NCBI RefSeq assembly: GCF_009882935.1
Contig: NZ_WTVA01000001.1
Location: forward strand, 758,238 to 822,237
Length of the DNA stretch: 64,000 bases
Origin: Sneathiella chungangensis
GTDB lineage: Bacteria > Pseudomonadota > Alphaproteobacteria > Sneathiellales > Sneathiellaceae
Reading direction: 5' to 3'
Both the position numbers and the translations under genes were made by a program. This document shows, piece after piece, positions 37,410 through 45,419 of the stretch. Position 1 is the stretch's first letter. Every line of letters begins with the position of its first letter. The notes below the pieces were generated by a model. The model was not told the DNA's origin. It worked only from the letters and a program-made list of their open reading frames with translations, and searched no databases.

Positions 37410-37907
37410 ATGAATCATGACGCTTACGCCGATGACTATATCGGCGGCATCCTCAATGAGGTGACCACCATCGCCGTCGTCGGCGCGAGCAGCAACCCCG
37501 CCCGGCCGAGCTACTACGTTATGAAATATCTCAAACGCAAGGGATATCGCTGCATCCCCGTCAATCCGGGCCTTGCCGGGCAGCAACTGCTCGGCGAGAC
37601 AGCCTATGCGTCCCTTTCGGACATTCCGGAGCCGGTCGACATGGTTGATTGCTTTCGCGCCAGCGAGGCCATCCCGCCCATCGTCGATGAGGCCATCGCG
37701 ATCAAGGCAAAGGTCGTGTGGATGCAGCTCGGCGTCCGTCATGACGCGGCGGCGGCAAAGGCCGAGGCGGCGGGCCTCAAGGTTGTCATGAACCGCTGTC
37801 CCAAAATCGAATTCGGGCGACTGTCCGGGGAAATCGCCTTCATGGGCGGTCGCTCCGGCGTCATTTCATCAAAAAAATCAAAACTTGTAGGGAAAAAAAC
37901 AACATGA
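37410..37907 (+). CDS. CoA-binding (YccU-like) protein
   Basis: A 165-residue single Rossmann CoA_binding domain. IAVVGASSNPARPSYYVMKYL near residues 19-39 is the nucleotide-binding loop and VVMNRCPKIEF near 133 the conserved C-terminal motif of the YccU/DUF188-like group. The ATG at 37410 has GGGGAA upstream. Its stop overlaps the metY start as ATGA, an arrangement I have seen in related bacteria, implying a link to sulfur amino acid synthesis. Confidence 0.88.
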   Translation: MNHDAYADDYIGGILNEVTTIAVVGASSNPARPSYYVMKYLKRKGYRCIPVNPGLAGQQLLGETAYASLSDIPEPVDMVDCFRASEAIPPIVDEAIAIKAKVVWMQLGVRHDAAAAKAEAAGLKVVMNRCPKIEFGRLSGEIAFMGGRSGVISSKKSKLVGKKTT

Positions 37908-39181
37908 GTACTCCAAAATTCGAAACCCTGTCCATCCATGCCGGCGCTGCGCCGGATCCGACCACCGGGGCGCGCATCACGCCGATCTACCAGACCTCCG
38001 GCTTTGTGTTTGACGATGCGGATCACGCGGCGGAACTGTTCAACCTTCAGGCCTTTGGCAATATCTATTCCCGCCTGACCAACCCGACAAATGCGGTGCT
38101 GGAGGAACGGGTGGCGACGTTGGAAGGCGGGGCAACCGGTCTTGCGGTCTCCTCCGGTCATGCGGCGCAGCTGATTGTCTTTCATACATTGATGCAGCCG
38201 GGCGATGAATTTCTTGCCTCCACCCGTCTTTATGGCGGCTCGATCACCCAGTTCAGCCAGTCGTTCAAGAAATTTGACTGGAACGCCATCTTCGTCGACC
38301 CGAAAGACCCGGAAAACTTCAAGAAAGCCCTGACGCCGAAATGCAAGGCGATCTTTATCGAGAGTCTCGCCAATCCCGGTGGCGTCGTCACGGATATCGA
38401 GGCGATTGCCAAGATCGCTCATGACGCGGGCATCCCGCTGATCGTCGACAACACCATGGCCTCGCCCTATCTCTGCCGCCCGATCGAATGGGGCGCCGAT
38501 ATCGTGGTGCATTCGGCGACGAAATTCCTCGGCGGTCACGGCAATTCCATGGGCGGAATCATCGTTGACTCCGGCAAGTTCGACTGGAGCGCGTCGGACA
38601 AATACCCGACCATGAGCCAGCCGAACCCGTCCTATCACGGGCTGAAATTCCATGAGACCTTTGGCGAATTGGGCTTCGGCATTGCCTGCCGGGCGCTGGG
38701 CCTGCGCGATCTCGGCCCGGCCCTCTCCCCCTTCAATGCCTTCATGATCCTGACCGGGATCGAGACGCTGCCGCTGCGCATGGAACGGCACAGCGCCAAC
38801 GCGCTGAAAGTCGCGGAATATCTGCAGGGCCATGACAAGGTGAGCTGGGTTTGCTACGCCGGACTGAAGGACGATGAATATTACGACCTCGGCCAGAAGT
38901 ATCTCAATGGCGGCGCCGGCGCGGTCTTCACCTTCGGCGTCAAGGGCGGCTATGACGCCGGCGTGAAGGTCGTGGAATCGGTGGAGCTGTTCTCCCATCT
39001 CGCCAATATCGGCGATACCCGGAGCCTGATCATCCATCCCAGCTCCACCACCCACCGGCAGTTGAGCGAGAAACAGCAGATCGCGGCGGGCGCCGGGCCG
39101 GACGTCGTCCGCCTCTCCGTCGGCATCGAGAATGTCGAGGATATCATCGCCGATCTGGACCAGGCCCTCGCCGCCTGCTAA
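37904..39181 (+). CDS. metY: O-acetylhomoserine aminocarboxypropyltransferase
   Basis: A 425-residue PLP enzyme of the Cys/Met metabolism family, joining O-acetylhomoserine and sulfide to give homocysteine. The PLP lysine is in VVHSATKFLGGHGNSMGG near residue 208, FETLSIHAGAAPDPTTGAR opens the protein and RLTNPTNAVLEERVATLEGG is near 62. The long form (about 425) fits MetY rather than cystathionine synthase. It overlaps the CoA-binding gene by four bases. Confidence 0.93.
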   Translation: MSTPKFETLSIHAGAAPDPTTGARITPIYQTSGFVFDDADHAAELFNLQAFGNIYSRLTNPTNAVLEERVATLEGGATGLAVSSGHAAQLIVFHTLMQPGDEFLASTRLYGGSITQFSQSFKKFDWNAIFVDPKDPENFKKALTPKCKAIFIESLANPGGVVTDIEAIAKIAHDAGIPLIVDNTMASPYLCRPIEWGADIVVHSATKFLGGHGNSMGGIIVDSGKFDWSASDKYPTMSQPNPSYHGLKFHETFGELGFGIACRALGLRDLGPALSPFNAFMILTGIETLPLRMERHSANALKVAEYLQGHDKVSWVCYAGLKDDEYYDLGQKYLNGGAGAVFTFGVKGGYDAGVKVVESVELFSHLANIGDTRSLIIHPSSTTHRQLSEKQQIAAGAGPDVVRLSVGIENVEDIIADLDQALAAC

Positions 39182-39187
39182 TCGGCA

Positions 39188-39568
39188 TCAGCTATCATAC
39201 ACCGATAGCTCTATCAGGTTGAGATCGGGGTCGCGCACGTAGAGTGACGTGATCGGCCCCCTCGCCCCGGTCCGTTTGACCGGCCCTTCGAGAATGGCAA
39301 CCCCGGCCGCCTCCAGCCGCGCGCGCATCTCGACCAACTCCCCCTCGATAATAAAGCAGAGATCCGCCGTGCCGGGTTTCGCCAGATGCGCCTTCGGCTC
39401 GAACTCATGACCGGCGAGATGCAGGTTGATTTTCGCATTTCCGAACCTGAGCGCCCGCCGACCCTCGCCGAATTCCTCATAAATCATCCCCAATATTTCA
39501 CAATAGAACGCCTTCGTTCGTTCAATATCGGCGACGGTCAAAACAAGATGATCGAGGTTCTTTATCAT
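39188..39568 (-). CDS. VOC-family (glyoxalase-like) protein
   Basis: A 126-residue vicinal-oxygen-chelate protein with two beta-alpha-beta-beta-beta units. KNLDHLVLTVADIERTKAFY supplies the first metal histidine, KINLHLAG the second region and DPDLNLIELSVY the terminal glutamate. The reaction is unknown; virulence-type VOC proteins resemble it. It converges on metY and its start faces the AT-rich leader of the export cassette. Confidence 0.88.
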   Translation of the reverse strand: MIKNLDHLVLTVADIERTKAFYCEILGMIYEEFGEGRRALRFGNAKINLHLAGHEFEPKAHLAKPGTADLCFIIEGELVEMRARLEAAGVAILEGPVKRTGARGPITSLYVRDPDLNLIELSVYDS

Positions 39569-39617
39569 TATTTTTTTCTTTATTTTGTTTAAATTACCAG
39601 TTGCATGATTTTTATTT

Positions 39618-39632
39618 TATACTACTTAAGTA
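39618..39632 (+). promoter_or_regulatory. Candidate promoter and palindrome of export cassette
   Basis: TATACT (39618-39623) resembles a -10 and overlaps the perfect palindrome TACTTAAGTA (39623-39632). No good -35 is seen at the right distance, so an activator may be needed. It lies 28 bp or more upstream of the first cassette gene. Confidence 0.4.
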
Positions 39633-39659
39633 AAAAAGTGTCATTATTAAGGAAAAATC

Positions 39660-40073
39660 ATGAAATACTTAACTATAGTTGCGCCGCTCCTGCTCATTAC
39701 CTTGCCCTCGCTCGCCGCGGCCAAGGATGGCACCGTATCGGCGGCCGAGGGGCGGAACAACAGCGCGGGCTTTCAGACCTCCTATGACATTCTGACGAAG
39801 TCTATCATCGCCGAGCTGATTGAAAAGAAGGAAAACGGCTATTACGACGGCTTCAACCAGCATAATACCTTCATCACCAATATCGGCGCGCAGACGACCA
39901 CGATCGGCGCCCAGACGATCTTCAACGGCAACCAACTCGACCATATCTTCGTCAATACGACCAATTGCGGCGCGGTGAGCAGCATTACCTCCGTCGAGAC
40001 ATCGGGAGAACACACGAGCACCAGCGGCGAGACGTCTTGCACGGTAACTACAGACAATGCATACAATAATTAA
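39660..40073 (+). CDS. Small exported protein, HfaA-like candidate
   Basis: A 137-residue protein with a clear signal peptide (MKYLTIVAPLLLITLPSLAA, cut near A20-K22). The mature part is rich in Asn, Thr, Gly and Gln and includes NIGAQTTTIGAQTIFNGNQ near residue 80, a short repeat in the style of curlin or holdfast-anchor subunits. Two cysteines (CG and SC) could pair. AAGGA precedes the ATG. The next gene, a CsgG/HfaB-like lipoprotein, overlaps by 17 bp. HfaA similarity is inferred from gene order and composition, not from alignment. Confidence 0.65.
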   Translation: MKYLTIVAPLLLITLPSLAAAKDGTVSAAEGRNNSAGFQTSYDILTKSIIAELIEKKENGYYDGFNQHNTFITNIGAQTTTIGAQTIFNGNQLDHIFVNTTNCGAVSSITSVETSGEHTSTSGETSCTVTTDNAYNN

Positions 40074-40845
40074 AGGCTGCCTGATCCTGCCGATGCTGCT
40101 GGGCGGCTGCATCGCCACGAGCCATGAAAACATCACCCTGCCCGAGGGGCCGCCCGTGCAGACGGTGGTGACGCCCTATGACCGGCTGATCAGATGCATC
40201 GCGACCCGCGCCAAGCTCGGCGGGGTCTGGGCGGTCGGGGAGATCGCCGATGCCACCGGCAAATTCAGCGGCGAATATGCGGGCACCGGAAAATATGTCA
40301 CCCAGGGCGCGGGCGACATGATGCAGACGACGCTGATCAAGGCGAAGGCGGAAAGCGTCGTCAACCGGCGCGATCCCCGTCCCGTCATCTCGGAAATCCA
40401 GCTCGGCATCCGGGACGCCAAGGAACTCACGCGGATGGATTACTACATCACCGGCTCGATCAATACGCTCGACTTCATCCCGGGCGCGGCGGCGGAGCTG
40501 ACCATCGCCGGGATCGGCCCGCGCTATCGCCAGAACAGGGCCATCGTCGGGCTCGACCTGCATCTCACCAACGCCCGCACGTCCGAGGTGCTGGCGGCGG
40601 TCAATATCTCCAAGCAGATCTTCGCCGACGAGGCGGGCTTCGGCATCGGGCGTTTCTTCGGCGACACCCTCGTCGATCTCGACATCAGCGGCCAGAACCG
40701 CGAACCGTTGCAGCTCTCGCTCCGCTCGATGCTGCAATTCGGCTTCTACGAAATGCTGACCCAGCTCAACCCCGATCTTCGCAACGACTGCCAGCAGATC
40801 GTCGATGCCGTCGAGGGGGTCGAGGAGCGGTCGGAAAAAAGCTAG
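40057..40845 (+). CDS. CsgG/HfaB-like outer-membrane lipoprotein
   Basis: A 262-residue lipoprotein with lipobox LLGGC (Cys18). The body follows the CsgG/HfaB pattern: RLIRCIATRAKLGGVWAVGE, GAGDMMQTTLIKAKAE, YYITGSINTLDF, VGLDLHLTNARTSEVLAAVN then NREPLQLSLRSML near the end. CsgG forms the curli secretion pore; HfaB is its Caulobacter relative that anchors holdfast proteins. Flanking small exported proteins at 39660 and 40909 are the likely substrates. No csgE or csgF is nearby, which favours the HfaB type. Confidence 0.82.
   Translation: MHTIIKGCLILPMLLGGCIATSHENITLPEGPPVQTVVTPYDRLIRCIATRAKLGGVWAVGEIADATGKFSGEYAGTGKYVTQGAGDMMQTTLIKAKAESVVNRRDPRPVISEIQLGIRDAKELTRMDYYITGSINTLDFIPGAAAELTIAGIGPRYRQNRAIVGLDLHLTNARTSEVLAAVNISKQIFADEAGFGIGRFFGDTLVDLDISGQNREPLQLSLRSMLQFGFYEMLTQLNPDLRNDCQQIVDAVEGVEERSEKS
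40680..40699 (+). repeat. 20-bp identity, copy 1 (encodes DISGQN)
   Basis: A 20-base stretch inside the HfaB-like gene is identical to 40980-40999 in the next gene. Both are in frame and encode DISGQN. The copies are exactly 300 bp apart. Confidence 0.7.
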
Positions 40846-40908
40846 AAAATAGTATTAATCAACAGGATTGCGTCTTTTATTTATTCATTATCGCGAAAGG
40901 AATATTCA

Positions 40909-41310
40909 ATGAAGAAACTTATTATCACGACCATGGCCCTCGCCCTGCTGGCGGGACCGGCATTTGCCTTCGGCGGGAGCGACATCAGCGGCCAGAACCA
41001 TGTCCATATCGGCGGCGCGTTCGGTTCCATCACCAATGGCGGCGATTCTTCGGCGACTTACGGATCCAGTAATATTGGTGGAGTAGCAGCCCTCACCGTC
41101 ATCAATGACGACGTGCGTGCCCCGGTCATCTTCGGCCTTCCGTCTTCCGGTGAATTTTCCTACACCGGCGTCAGCAATACGGCCATCGGCGCGAACACCT
41201 ATTATGCGGAGAATTTCAGCGGGGGCATCCAGACCGGCGTTCCCGCAGACGGCGCCGTGGAGGATTCTCCTTCTCCGAACGGATGGGGTTGGGGTGATTT
41301 CCTCAGGTAA
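40909..41310 (+). CDS. Small exported protein, HfaD-like candidate
   Basis: A 133-residue protein with a signal peptide (MKKLIITTMALALLAGPAFA, cut near A20). The mature part is Gly-, Ser- and Asn-rich with little charge: GGAFGSITNGGDSSATYGSS near residue 36 and FSYTGVSNTAIGANTYYAEN near 83. It shares DISGQN and 20 identical bases with the upstream HfaB-like gene. AAGGAATATTCA precedes the ATG and a strong terminator follows. A surface or fibre subunit is likely; the exact family is not recognised. Confidence 0.65.
   Translation: MKKLIITTMALALLAGPAFAFGGSDISGQNHVHIGGAFGSITNGGDSSATYGSSNIGGVAALTVINDDVRAPVIFGLPSSGEFSYTGVSNTAIGANTYYAENFSGGIQTGVPADGAVEDSPSPNGWGWGDFLR
40980..40999 (+). repeat. 20-bp identity, copy 2 (encodes DISGQN)
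   Basis: Matches 40680-40699 exactly; here it encodes the start of the mature third cassette protein. Confidence 0.7.
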
Positions 41311-41324
41311 TCAAATGTTTGGAG

Positions 41325-41354
41325 ACCGGTCAGCTTAACCGCTGGCCGGTTTTT
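41325..41354 (+). terminator. Rho-independent terminator of export cassette
   Basis: ACCGGTCAGC, a 5-6 nt loop, GCTGGCCGGT then TTTT: ten pairs with one T-G. It overlaps the last codons of ctaA on the other strand. Confidence 0.85.
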
Positions 41355-42414
41355 CTGATGCCCGCGCCGACCGGAGCTCATGGGTGACGAAGACCGCCGC
41401 GGCCAGCACCAGCATGCCGCCCGCCTGATGCGCCGCGCCGAGGGCCACCGGCACCACATAGAGCAGCGTCGCGATGCCGAGGAAGACCTGCAGGAACACG
41501 ACACTCACCAGCACCGAAATACCGAGGCCCAGCCGCGCGCCCGCGTTGCCGCCCCGGCTCACCAGATAGAGCCAGAGTGCGACGAGGGCGATGGCATAGC
41601 CAAGCATCCGGTGGGTGAACTGGATCGCCGCCGGATTTTCGAGGAAATTATGGTACCAGGGCGCCAGCTCCCACATCTCCGCCGGAACGAAATTCCCGCC
41701 CATCAGCGGCCAGTCCGTATAGATGAAGCCCGCGTTGAGCCCGGCCACAAAGCCGCCGATCAGGATCTGCAGCGCAACGAGGACGAGGAGCAGATAGCCC
41801 GTCCGCCGCACCATGGCGGTGGCGGCGGCGCGCGGCGGCGATTTCGCAAGGTCGAGGATCGTCCAGATCAGCACCGCGAAAATCAGGCTGGCGAGCGCGA
41901 GATGCGCGGTCAGGCGATAATGGCTGACGTCCGGATGATCGACGAGGCCGCTTTTCACCATGAACCAGCCCATGCCCCCCTGCGCCGCGCCGAGCAGGAA
42001 GAGGAGCGCGAGCCGTGGCGCCATGCTACGCGGGATCTTCTTCAATAACAGCAGCATCACGAAGGGCAGGAAAAAGGCGAGACCGATGACCCGCCCGAGC
42101 ACCCGGTGCGCATATTCAAAGGCATAGATGCCCTGAAACTCGGCAAGGCTCATGCCCTTGTTGATCTTCTGATATTCGGGAAAGGCCTTGTAGCGCTCGA
42201 ACTCCGCCGTCCAGGCCTCATGGCTGAGCGGCGGCAGCCAGCCCGTCACCGGCTTCCAGTCGGTCATGGAGAGGCCCGAATTGGTGAGCCGCGTGACGCC
42301 GCCGAGCACGATCATCGCGAACACGAGGACGGCCACCAGCGTGAGCCAGCCGATCACCAGCCGCCACCCGTCGGGGGCGGCCATCGCCGCCGGCCTATGC
42401 AGTTCCGTTGTCAT
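41335..42414 (-). CDS. ctaA: Heme A synthase (COX15/CtaA)
   Basis: A 359-residue inner-membrane enzyme converting heme O to heme A for the aa3-type oxidase. Eight hydrophobic segments and the heme-ligand histidines in YEYAHRVLGRVIG-like and QFTHRMLGYAIA stretches are present, as is VLGGVTRLTNSGLSMTDWKPVTG near 35. The start at 42414 (MTTELHRPA) is the likeliest of several in-frame candidates; no strong ribosome-binding site is seen. The last codons lie inside a terminator on the other strand. Confidence 0.94.
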   Translation of the reverse strand: MTTELHRPAAMAAPDGWRLVIGWLTLVAVLVFAMIVLGGVTRLTNSGLSMTDWKPVTGWLPPLSHEAWTAEFERYKAFPEYQKINKGMSLAEFQGIYAFEYAHRVLGRVIGLAFFLPFVMLLLLKKIPRSMAPRLALLFLLGAAQGGMGWFMVKSGLVDHPDVSHYRLTAHLALASLIFAVLIWTILDLAKSPPRAAATAMVRRTGYLLLVLVALQILIGGFVAGLNAGFIYTDWPLMGGNFVPAEMWELAPWYHNFLENPAAIQFTHRMLGYAIALVALWLYLVSRGGNAGARLGLGISVLVSVVFLQVFLGIATLLYVVPVALGAAHQAGGMLVLAAAVFVTHELRSARASEKPASG

Positions 42415-42569
42415 GGCCCGCAACATAGCCGAAAGCTGCGCAAAATCAATGGGGAGCCGCACCCCTTGCGGCACTCGGTCGCAGGGCGAAGGGCGGCGGC
42501 GAAAAATCCCCTTAAAATAGAAGATTTTTACCGATTGACAACTTTAAGGACGTGTTTTTATAATTGCAC

Positions 42570-42860
42570 ATGGCATTCGTTTGGCAACTTGTAATCTATA
42601 AGCAGCAGGTCGAGGTCTGCTGCAACGACTGCACCCGCTCGGCCGTGCTGGTCACCGACCATCTGGTCACCCGGCTGCGGAAACGGATGCCGCGCGACGA
42701 TGTCTATACCCTCCCCGTCGAGGAGATTGCGAAGCGCATGGTCTGCGGCAATCCCCGCTGCCGCTCGAAAAACATCACCACGAAAGTCGCCGGCCCGCCC
42801 AAAACCCCCTTCCCCAACGGCTACGAATATCCGGATTTTTCGAAGGGCATGCCGCAGTGA
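42570..42860 (+). CDS. Small zinc-ribbon-like protein
   Basis: A 96-residue protein with two cysteine pairs, VCCNDCTR near residue 18 and VCGNPRC near 60, arranged as a zinc ribbon. The C-terminus is Pro-rich (GPPKTPFPNGYEYPDF). It is divergent from ctaA and not linked to other genes. The function is unknown; a nucleic-acid-binding role is possible. Confidence 0.65.
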   Translation: MAFVWQLVIYKQQVEVCCNDCTRSAVLVTDHLVTRLRKRMPRDDVYTLPVEEIAKRMVCGNPRCRSKNITTKVAGPPKTPFPNGYEYPDFSKGMPQ

Positions 42861-42892
42861 GGATAGTGCAAGAAGATCTAAAACTTTTCTCC

Positions 42893-44158
42893 CTACTTGA
42901 GTGCATCAATCGCATCGCGAAGCGGTTTTTTGAGGGGGCGGGATGTCAGTGCATTGGAGTTCAGATCCAGCAGCCAGAAATGTTCAATGTCAGCCGCGAA
43001 ATCTTCGGGCGATATCGGTTCCTGTGGCGGTAAAATTATGAGTTGATTGCCATCGGAGGAAATTGAGACTTGGCTTATCCTGTCAACGCCCAGGTCTGCG
43101 GCGGTCATCAGCGTGCGAAACTTGCCCTTTTCCCAGAGATAAACGATGTCTTTCTTGCCGCTTAAGGCGGCAATCCGGGTGCCGTCTCCGGAGGAAGAAA
43201 TCGAGCGAAGCCGATACTGACGATCAGGCGGAAACCGGGGGTCGAAAGGCATATTCTCCTTATCAAAGGCGACGGAAAGTTCATCACTTTCAATATTATA
43301 AAAAAAAGCAGACGGTTTGCGCGCCTCCAGTTCCTCATGCCCCGGCCCCAATGCGACCGTACCGCTGAATATCAATCTAGCTTTTCCGGCACGCGATAAT
43401 CGACCATCACCCTTAAAAATTACAGCATCATGCTCATGCGACAATACCGATTTATCGGAAACTATATGGGAACCGGTTGAATCTTCCAGATCGAGTTTAT
43501 TCAGCCAGTATTCTGCATTGATCTGCATCCAGAATACATTTGAGCCTTTCGCTCCTGCAGACATGACATGATAAATGTGTTTCCCATCTGCGGAAAAGAT
43601 TGGATATCCGCGAACAACAGCCCGACCATAGTATGGCCAGCTTGTTAGGCGTAGACCTCTCGGAGAAAATCCAAAGCCCCAGTTATAAGTTTTTTCTCGA
43701 GCGTCGGTAATCCAGGTGAATTTGTTGGTATCAAGCTCAAAAACACCAATCTGCGTTCCATATATATCATCAGGACAATTTTCAGTGATGCAAACAGTGA
43801 CCATCACCAGTTTTTTACCGGTCGGATCAAAGCTTGGCGAATGCCATCCGGAGCCTGCCTCTGGCTTTAAAGGTGATTTAAGAATCTTGATGGTCTGACT
43901 TTTCAGGTCGTAAAGCCCGATTGAAAGGCCGGATCGAATAGTACGTCGATCCGCGAACGAAAACTCATAAAAATCGAACGCAAAATACCGGCCATCTGGA
44001 GAAAAAGAAGGGTTGTTTACGGAAAGCCTCGTAACTGGTTTGCTGTCTGCTGTCGTTTCATCCATTGAAGCGCCCCGGAATTTGTAATCTGACGCTGAGC
44101 AGGCGACGCAGGTAAGAACTGCCAGTATCAAACTTACAAAAACCTTGCCGGAAATCAT
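42893..44158 (-). CDS. Beta-propeller-like lipoprotein, low GC
   Basis: A 421-residue protein with a signal ending LTCVACSAS (Cys20 the likely lipidated residue). The body carries TolB/WD40-like repeats of the SxDGxxxxF type: NPSFSPDGRYFAFDF, SPSFDPTGKKLVMV, YPIFSADGKHIYHV, ISSSGDGTRIAALS and VSISSDGNQLIILP. A six- or seven-bladed propeller in the periplasm is likely. GC content is lower than in the flanks and no operon partner exists, so it may be acquired. Function unknown. Confidence 0.75.
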   Translation of the reverse strand: MISGKVFVSLILAVLTCVACSASDYKFRGASMDETTADSKPVTRLSVNNPSFSPDGRYFAFDFYEFSFADRRTIRSGLSIGLYDLKSQTIKILKSPLKPEAGSGWHSPSFDPTGKKLVMVTVCITENCPDDIYGTQIGVFELDTNKFTWITDAREKTYNWGFGFSPRGLRLTSWPYYGRAVVRGYPIFSADGKHIYHVMSAGAKGSNVFWMQINAEYWLNKLDLEDSTGSHIVSDKSVLSHEHDAVIFKGDGRLSRAGKARLIFSGTVALGPGHEELEARKPSAFFYNIESDELSVAFDKENMPFDPRFPPDRQYRLRSISSSGDGTRIAALSGKKDIVYLWEKGKFRTLMTAADLGVDRISQVSISSDGNQLIILPPQEPISPEDFAADIEHFWLLDLNSNALTSRPLKKPLRDAIDALK

Positions 44159-44240
44159 TATGACGGCCCCCTACATCCATACCGGAGCCACCACCTTAAC
44201 GATTTAACAGAAGAAATAAAATCTCTTTATAATCCCCACT

Positions 44241-44274
44241 AAAAAAGCCCCGAAACCGGATGGCTTCGAGGCTT
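44241..44274 (-). terminator. Rho-independent terminator after tRNA-Pro
   Basis: AAGCCTCGAAGCC-ATCC-GGTTTCGGGGCTT on the minus strand, 11 of 13 pairs, then TTTT. It begins three bases past the tRNA CCA end. Confidence 0.85.
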
Positions 44275-44277
44275 GAT

Positions 44278-44354
44278 TGGTCGGGCAGGCCGGATTTGAA
44301 CCGACGACCCCTTCACCCCCAGTGAAGTGCGCTACCAGGCTGCGCTACTGCCCG
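44278..44354 (-). tRNA. tRNA-Pro (anticodon GGG)
   Basis: A 77-nt cloverleaf with encoded CCA. Acceptor CGGGCAG pairs with CTGCCCG, the anticodon stem is CTTCA/TGAAG and the loop CTGGGGG gives GGG, reading CCC. The T-arm has GGTTCGAATCC. Confidence 0.95.
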
Positions 44355-44487
44355 CCAGGTCCCTGGTGACCGGGCGCGCCGCGCCCGAGGCTGGCGCACT
44401 ATACTGACAGCCGCCGGCGATGGCAACGCCCGTTATGGCGTCGACCCGTATTTTTTTCGCGCGCCGCAAATCACCGCCGCATGCCGC

Positions 44488-44940
44488 TCAGGCAAGCATC
44501 TCCTTGAGCTCCCGCAGCTCCGCGAGCACCGCCCGCAGCTCCGCCTTCGCATCGCCCGGCAGTGCCTTCCCCTCGGCCGTGGCCGGATCCCCCGCCGCCT
44601 GGGTCAGCGCCGGGTTCCCCTCCGCTCTCGCGGCGGAAACCATGGCGTCCACATTGTCGATGCGCCCTCCCTGCTCCTTCAGGAGCTTTTGCGCACCGCG
44701 AATGGTGAAACCATGCTTGTACAGGAGATCACGAATGCCGCGGATCAGCTCGACATCGGCGGGCCGGTAATAGCGCCGCCCGCCGCCGCGCTTCAAGGGT
44801 TTGACGACCTTGAACTTCGTCTCCCAGAAACGCAGCACATGTTGCGGGACGTCGAGTTCGGCCGAGACTTCGCTGATGGTACGGAAGGCATCCGGCGATT
44901 TTTGCAGTTTTTGTGCCTCTCTCGCCACCTTATGCGCCAC
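44488..44940 (-). CDS. MerR-family transcriptional regulator
   Basis: A 150-residue MerR protein. The helix-turn-helix with wing is [20 protein letters not shown] at about residues 21-40 and [24 protein letters not shown] at 51-74. The C-terminal part is Ala- and Glu-rich with no cysteine cluster, so it is not a metal sensor. The start overlaps the end of ihfA by 11 bp, a widespread alphaproteobacterial pair. Confidence 0.92.
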   Translation of the reverse strand: MAHKVAREAQKLQKSPDAFRTISEVSAELDVPQHVLRFWETKFKVVKPLKRGGGRRYYRPADVELIRGIRDLLYKHGFTIRGAQKLLKEQGGRIDNVDAMVSAARAEGNPALTQAAGDPATAEGKALPGDAKAELRAVLAELRELKEMLA

Positions 44941-45235
44941 CGTTGCCCTTGTTGATCTTGTCCTTCAGGACATGGGACGCACGAAACACGAGAACCCGGC
45001 GCGGGTTGATCGGCACTTCCTCCCCGGTTTTCGGATTGCGGCCGACACGGCCCGACTTCTGACGCACCTGAAGACTGCCGAAAGAGGAAATCTTTACTGT
45101 CTCGCCGGCGACAAGTCGGTCGGCGATCTCCGACAGGACGGCCTCAACATGATCGGCGGATTCATTGCGTGAAAGCCCGACCTGTTGATAGACAGCCTCT
45201 GCCAAATTTGCTCTGGTCAATGTGTTTTTTGTCAT
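44930..45235 (-). CDS. ihfA: Integration host factor alpha subunit
   Basis: A 101-residue HU/IHF-family DNA-bending protein. [22 protein letters not shown] opens it, [28 protein letters not shown] is the DNA-contact arm with RNPKT and proline, and [10 protein letters not shown] the last helix. It pairs with IhfB, not in this window. The operon order fabH-ihfA-merR is typical. Plus-strand CCGGGCT-AAA-AGCCGG-TTTTTT upstream (45317-45338) is terminator-like but no gene ends there. Confidence 0.95.
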   Translation of the reverse strand: MTKNTLTRANLAEAVYQQVGLSRNESADHVEAVLSEIADRLVAGETVKISSFGSLQVRQKSGRVGRNPKTGEEVPINPRRVLVFRASHVLKDKINKGNGGA

Positions 45236-45419
45236 GATGATACCCCGTTAGTGTTAACAGGATTATCAAAGCGGCGGACCGCGTCAATCATAAAGGTGCG
45301 ATTCCGGGCCGTTACCGGGCTAAAAGCCGGTTTTTTGGCAAAAAGGCGCGATAACTGATTGAAATTGATCAGGGAATTGACGACGTAGGAGAGCAGCCCG
45401 GCAAAGAGATTCGCAGAAC

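Noticed and set aside
45317-45338. Plus-strand terminator CCGGGCT-AAA-AGCCGG-T6
   Set aside because: All neighbouring genes run on the minus strand, so nothing ends there; kept only as a note under ihfA.
45359-45372. FNR-type box TTGAA-ATTG-ATCAG upstream of ihfA
   Set aside because: Eight of ten bases match, but it is 125 bp from the gene and no oxygen-linked gene is near.
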